Shown here: one piece after another, positions 60,511-64,000 of the stretch
Numbering within the stretch: position 1 is the first letter of the stretch
How the letters are laid out: each line of letters opens with the position of its first letter
DNA from: Owenia fusiformis
Lineage: Eukaryota; Annelida; Polychaeta; Sabellida; Oweniidae
Direction of reading: 5' to 3'
NCBI GenBank assembly: GCA_903813345.2
Contig: CAIIXF020000012.1
Coordinates: forward strand, 4,443,318 to 4,507,317
DNA length: 64,000 nucleotides
Made by a program: the position numbers and the translations under genes
Notes under the pieces: generated by a model
Seen by the model: the letters and a program-made list of their open reading frames with translations, nothing else
Database searches by the model: none
Told to the model about the DNA's origin: nothing

Positions 60511-61304
60511 ATAGATGTATAAGTCAAACTATCACAATCTTCAAACTACCAAGTCCAAGGACATCTAAAACACGGCATCAACTGCTAAGTCCATGTAGCC
60601 TACTTCCTTCACAATTAAATAATAAGGCTACCTACAAATATAGCATGCACACAACGACATATGCAAAAATATAACATGTGAAAATATTTGACCTTTAAAA
60701 TAACTAAGTTCATTTAATGTTAAGTGATACTGATATTAAAATATTCTAAGTTAAATATTTCTATCTCCAAAAATAACAAAGTCCAAAATAATGTTTCACC
60801 AAATACTGACTAAGTCCAATAATGTTGTAAATCGTCTAAGTTCCTTGATGATCAAAATAGCTTGTTTCTCAAACACAAGTTATGTCAGCATTTCCTCTCA
60901 GTCTATGAAGGCTGGACAATACGTCTAATGCTTTGCGCTGGGGATAGCTTCACCCTGTTGAAGTTCTGTCCAGTTTTGTAGATCTCCCTTACTTTCAGTG
61001 CGATAAATAAACTAAGTCTCAAACACTTAGTTGCATCAAAGTTTTCCCAAAATTCCAATCTCCAAAACAAACTAAGTTTCCCACACTTAGTTTCTTCAAT
61101 CTGCCCTTGTATACTGCAAACGTATAGCTTGGCTCATCAGATGTATTCTACTAAGGTACAGCTTCTATCTTCATGTTGTGTATACTGCAAACGTATAGCC
61201 TCAACACCACAAAATCGACTAAGTTCTATAAAACTTAGAAGATTTTAGCTGTTTCCCGAAATTCCGCTCTGGAGGTCCTTCCTCGACAACATCTGGCATC
61301 GCAC

Positions 61305-61351
61305 TGACGAGCCTTCAACAGCGAGATACTTATATAGGTCCGATGACGTCA
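61305..61351 (-). promoter_or_regulatory. LTR core promoter: CRE, TATA box, initiator
   Basis: On the minus strand: TGACGTCA (61351-61344), then CCTATATAAG with TATATAAG at 61336-61329, then CTCGTCAGTG whose A (61305) is 31 bp from the first T of the TATA box. Spacing and order are those of an RNA polymerase II TATA/Inr promoter with a CREB/ATF site just upstream. It implies a U3 of about 490 bp. Confidence 0.75.
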
Positions 61352-61798
61352 TTAATTTTCGTACAAGATTTCAACTGTGAATTACAGCTTATTTACGCCA
61401 TATTTCGCTTCAATATTGATCATACAGCAAGATTATAATATTGACTCAAGAAATATAACAGTAATTAATCACTATCTAGTCTAATTTCTCTTCGATTCAA
61501 TCGAATCAAAAGCAGGAAGTAAAATAATAAAGTTGTCATGTTAGACTACCGATCAACTACAAATTAGACTGCCAGATAAGACTGCCCGATCAACATAAAC
61601 AAAATCGTGATCAGATAAATAAAACATGTGAACTATTTCACCTCTGTAAGTACAACCTAAGTGCTGCAAATGATACTACATTTATAAATCTTAATAATCT
61701 CAATGGGAAATTACTTTCCAAGTGTAATAATTACCTAATGTACAAAAATACAGCACTTTATCAAAAATCAAAAATTTTACATTTAAAATTCCGTTACA

Positions 61799-61810
61799 CT
61801 CCCCCCTACC
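61799..61810 (-). other. Polypurine tract of the gypsy element
   Basis: The minus strand reads GGTAGGGGGGAG immediately before the LTR start TGTAACGG. This is the expected plus-strand primer site for reverse transcription. Confidence 0.85.
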
Positions 61811-62066
61811 AAGATATTGGTACGTCCTCGTACCAAGCTAAGACATAAATGTACTTTCTAACTAACTACAGACTTACAAAATGTATAACTTACAAAAAAT
61901 GTTTAACCTGTCAATGATGTTCAACCCCGGGGTTAACTAACTATCAGTACAATGTTCAAGTTTCTAATTACTTGAATATCTAACTATCTAAAGTTATCTA
62001 GATATATAACAAGTTAACACCTAACTATGTTTCACTTCACATATTTAAAATTATACTCATGTGAAT

Positions 62067-62378
62067 TTACTCTCTTTTGTAGCGCTTCCTGGATGATTGA
62101 GACCTGGACTTCCATCGTCTATCATGGGTTCTGGATCTCCAATCCTGATCCCGGCTAACCCTTCTGTGACGCGGGAAACTGTCTGGAAGGTCTGCTTCAC
62201 GAGTACAGTTTGTCCTGTTAAGCTCACTTGATGCTCTGTGTCTCAATCGGGAATGTCTATCAGAAAAATGAGCTGATCGATTTCTGTCATGTCGGTATTC
62301 CGATCTCCTTGACTTCGGACCATAATTATCTGATCTCAAATCATGTCTGTAGTCAGGTGACCTTGAATACGGCCTCGA
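62067..62378 (-). pseudogene. Arg/Ser-rich tail continuing the gypsy pol frame past a TAG
   Basis: Directly after the TAG the same frame stays open for 103 codons with strong RS/RD/RH bias (SRPYSRSPDYRHDLRSD ... WKSRSQSSRKRYKRE) and ends at a TAA-type stop at 62067. The composition runs smoothly across the TAG, so it was probably one protein with a CAG-to-TAG change, or the stop is read through. The tail could bind nucleic acid or target splicing bodies (inference). Confidence 0.55.
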
Positions 62379-64000
62379 CTAATGACTATCTCTGCTTGTT
62401 CCAGGCTGGTTATACACATCATTATGTTCAGAAACCTCAGCCACAAAATCATCCAAGTGTCTGGGACGTTTGCGTTCCCTCCTGGAAGGTTTGTCATCCA
62501 CTTCCTTCTTGGGTGATGTCTTGACAGTTTCCTTGGAGTCTGGAGTTTCATCTGGGAGAATAGGTTGAGAGTCTCTTTCAGGCTCTACTTTAGGCTCTTC
62601 TTCCTGATCCTTCCATTTCACAGTTTTAGAGATAGGCTTAGAAGAACATGGAACCTTGTCAGTAATTAACTCCTGCACGGGGTCATCTGTAAGAGGTTCC
62701 ATAACTATCTCTGGCTGTGACTTTGGTTTACGCCAATCATCTGGCAACTCAGCTTCATATGGCTTGAGCATATTAAAGTGAATAACTCTTGGTTTCTTGC
62801 CTTTGATCTGTATTCGATAGGTGACATCGGAGATCTTCTTTATGATTTGGAAAGGACCCTTCCATTTACTCTCCAATTTTGGCGACACTCCTTTCCTTTT
62901 GGTATTGTCCAAATACCAGACAGCATCTCCTTCACTGTAAGAATGTCCAGCCAACTTCCGATCATACGCCACCTTCTGTCTTTCTGCACTGAGTTTAAGT
63001 TTCGCTCGTGCACGATCATGGGCTTCACTAAGTTTCTCTCTTAAATCAGTGACATAGTCACTTTCCTCGGTATCCATTGGTGGGACTTCAATTAATGTCT
63101 CCAGAGGAAGTTTCAGCTCTCTACCTAGCATCAACATAGCTGGCGTCTCTCCTGTGGATTCATTTACTGCCGTTCTGTAGGCCATTAGTGCAAACGGAAT
63201 TTGTAAATCCCAGTCTGTCTGGTGGGGTTCTGGCTGAAGGAGCTTCGCCAAAGAATCTAACAACGTCCGGTTGTAGCGCTCTATCATCCCATCCGACTGG
63301 GGATGGAATGGTGTTGTCCTCGTCTTTTCTATACCCAGCAAGTTGCACATCTCTTGAAAGACCTTCGCTTCAAAGTTACGTCCCTGATCGGAATGCAGGG
63401 TCGCAGGCATTCCTAGTCGACATACAACTTCAGCCACTATCTTGTCAGCAACAGTACGGGCCTCTTGATTTGGTAAAGCAAAAGCCTCCATCCACTTGGA
63501 AAAATAGTCCCCACATACAAGTATAACTTTGTTTCCCCTTGGAGTTTCTGGGAAAGGCCCAAGGATATCTATGGCTATCCTTTCCATGGGATTACCAACT
63601 CCATGTGTCTTCATAGGGGCACGGTATGGTTTCATGGGTTTCTTCCTTGCACCACAAATCTTGCAAGTTCGCACAACAGCTCGTACATCATTACGTTGTT
63701 CATGCCAATAGAAGCGCTGTCGACTCCTCATGAATGTCTTCTTAATGCCAAAGTGTCCAGCAACTTTGTTACTGTGGCTCATCTCTAACACTATTGGCCT
63801 AAGAACTGCTGGTGCCAATATCTGAAGTGATGCAGTATTTCCTTCATCATCTTCCCAACTTCGGCATAAAACTCCCTTATTTAGCACAATGCGATCCCAC
63901 TGATTCCAATAGTGCTTGATAGCTGCACTGTTATAGCTTATTTCATCCCAAGATGGTCTCGCTTCAGACTTAAGTTTTGCTTTCAGTATTGGCCCAATAT
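62379..64000 (-). CDS. Ty3/gypsy pol: integrase end (5' partial)
   Basis: The frame is open from the window edge. Upstream of the HHCC finger it reads PSWDEISYNSAAIKHYWNQW, typical of the RNase H-integrase linker. Numbering from the V at 63887: HHCC finger H38, H45, C75, C78; catalytic triad D107 (IAIDILGPF), D167 (LHSDQGRNF), E203 (MIERYNRT), spacing DD-35-E. The GPY/F module follows (SKWKGPFQIIKK ... HFNMLKPY). A charged tail ends QPGTSRDSH at TAG 62381-62379. The RT, RNase H and protease would lie beyond 64000. No frameshift seen in the visible part. Confidence 0.9.
   Translation of the reverse strand, partial: IGPILKAKLKSEARPSWDEISYNSAAIKHYWNQWDRIVLNKGVLCRSWEDDEGNTASLQILAPAVLRPIVLEMSHSNKVAGHFGIKKTFMRSRQRFYWHEQRNDVRAVVRTCKICGARKKPMKPYRAPMKTHGVGNPMERIAIDILGPFPETPRGNKVILVCGDYFSKWMEAFALPNQEARTVADKIVAEVVCRLGMPATLHSDQGRNFEAKVFQEMCNLLGIEKTRTTPFHPQSDGMIERYNRTLLDSLAKLLQPEPHQTDWDLQIPFALMAYRTAVNESTGETPAMLMLGRELKLPLETLIEVPPMDTEESDYVTDLREKLSEAHDRARAKLKLSAERQKVAYDRKLAGHSYSEGDAVWYLDNTKRKGVSPKLESKWKGPFQIIKKISDVTYRIQIKGKKPRVIHFNMLKPYEAELPDDWRKPKSQPEIVMEPLTDDPVQELITDKVPCSSKPISKTVKWKDQEEEPKVEPERDSQPILPDETPDSKETVKTSPKKEVDDKPSRRERKRPRHLDDFVAEVSEHNDVYNQPGTSRDSH

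Larger units (their letters stand above)
58961..61798 (-). repeat. 3' LTR of the gypsy element, 2838 bp
   Basis: The plus strand begins TGTAACAG and ends CCGTTACA, so the LTR has TGTAAC...GTTACA ends. The polypurine tract abuts it exactly. It contains a core promoter (61305-61351), a 90-bp minisatellite (59400-60510) and many CTAAGT motifs. At 2.8 kb it is unusually long, the transcribed part making up about 2.3 kb. Confidence 0.85.
58961..64000 (-). mobile_element. Ty3/gypsy LTR retrotransposon, 3' half (continues beyond window)
   Basis: Reading on the minus strand from 64000: pol integrase, an Arg/Ser-rich tail, a polypurine tract, and a full 3' LTR ending at 58961. The 3' flank is TATAT (58956-58960); the 5' LTR, gag and RT/RH lie outside, so TSD and LTR identity cannot be checked. 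It sits directly beside a MITE and probably inside the GT49 gene. Confidence 0.88.

Overview
This is an AT-rich, intron-bearing, repeat-dominated eukaryotic window with no bacterial gene organisation. The mix suggests a marine lophotrochozoan, most likely a bivalve mollusc: Golgi glycan enzymes, a secreted Cys-rich protein, tRNA-derived SINEs, many cut-and-paste element families, a MULE with a FLYWCH-like finger, and a Ty3/gypsy element. The species call is inference; no search was run.

Host genes. Three are supported. (1) A four-exon plus-strand gene (21397-31967) encodes a secreted, Cys-rich protein of about 231 aa that I do not recognise; its 9-kb first intron is almost entirely transposons. 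(2) A single-exon minus-strand gene (34089-35321) encodes a 410-aa carbohydrate sulfotransferase of the HNK-1/Sulfotransfer_2 type. It is convergent with the first gene. (3) A plus-strand gene (52760-58267, continuing) encodes a type II membrane GT49 (LARGE/B4GAT1-like) glycosyltransferase. Five phase-consistent exons are visible, and the gene then runs into a gypsy retrotransposon.

Mobile elements, left to right: a degraded LINE (about 4540-6340); a terminal-inverted-repeat (TIR) element with RSS-like CACGGTG ends and a tiny spliced reading frame (9628-10909); a mariner-like MITE (12138-12924); a palindromic composite with a CACGTG cluster (13085-15065); a CGTTC-rich repeat hosting a SINE (15070-16010); a second CAC-type element (16992-20868) with a nested repeat; a long-TIR element (21583-30127) whose arms carry a helically phased heptamer array and which hosts a split-direct-repeat element (22189-27938); a SINE (about 32090-32344); an apparently intact MULE (36705-41599); a second LINE remnant (42780-43480); a long-TIR element (44844-50283) with nested repeats; a third CAC-type element (50306-51510); a MITE (58435-58953); and the 3' half of a Ty3/gypsy element on the minus strand (58961 to beyond 64000) with a complete 2.8-kb LTR.

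The most unusual items are the eight-fold 20-22 bp phased heptamer array in both arms of one element, the split-direct-repeat element with an exact internal junction, three unrelated elements sharing RSS-heptamer-like ends and 5-bp target duplications, and the repeated finding of coding-like frames interrupted by exactly one stop.
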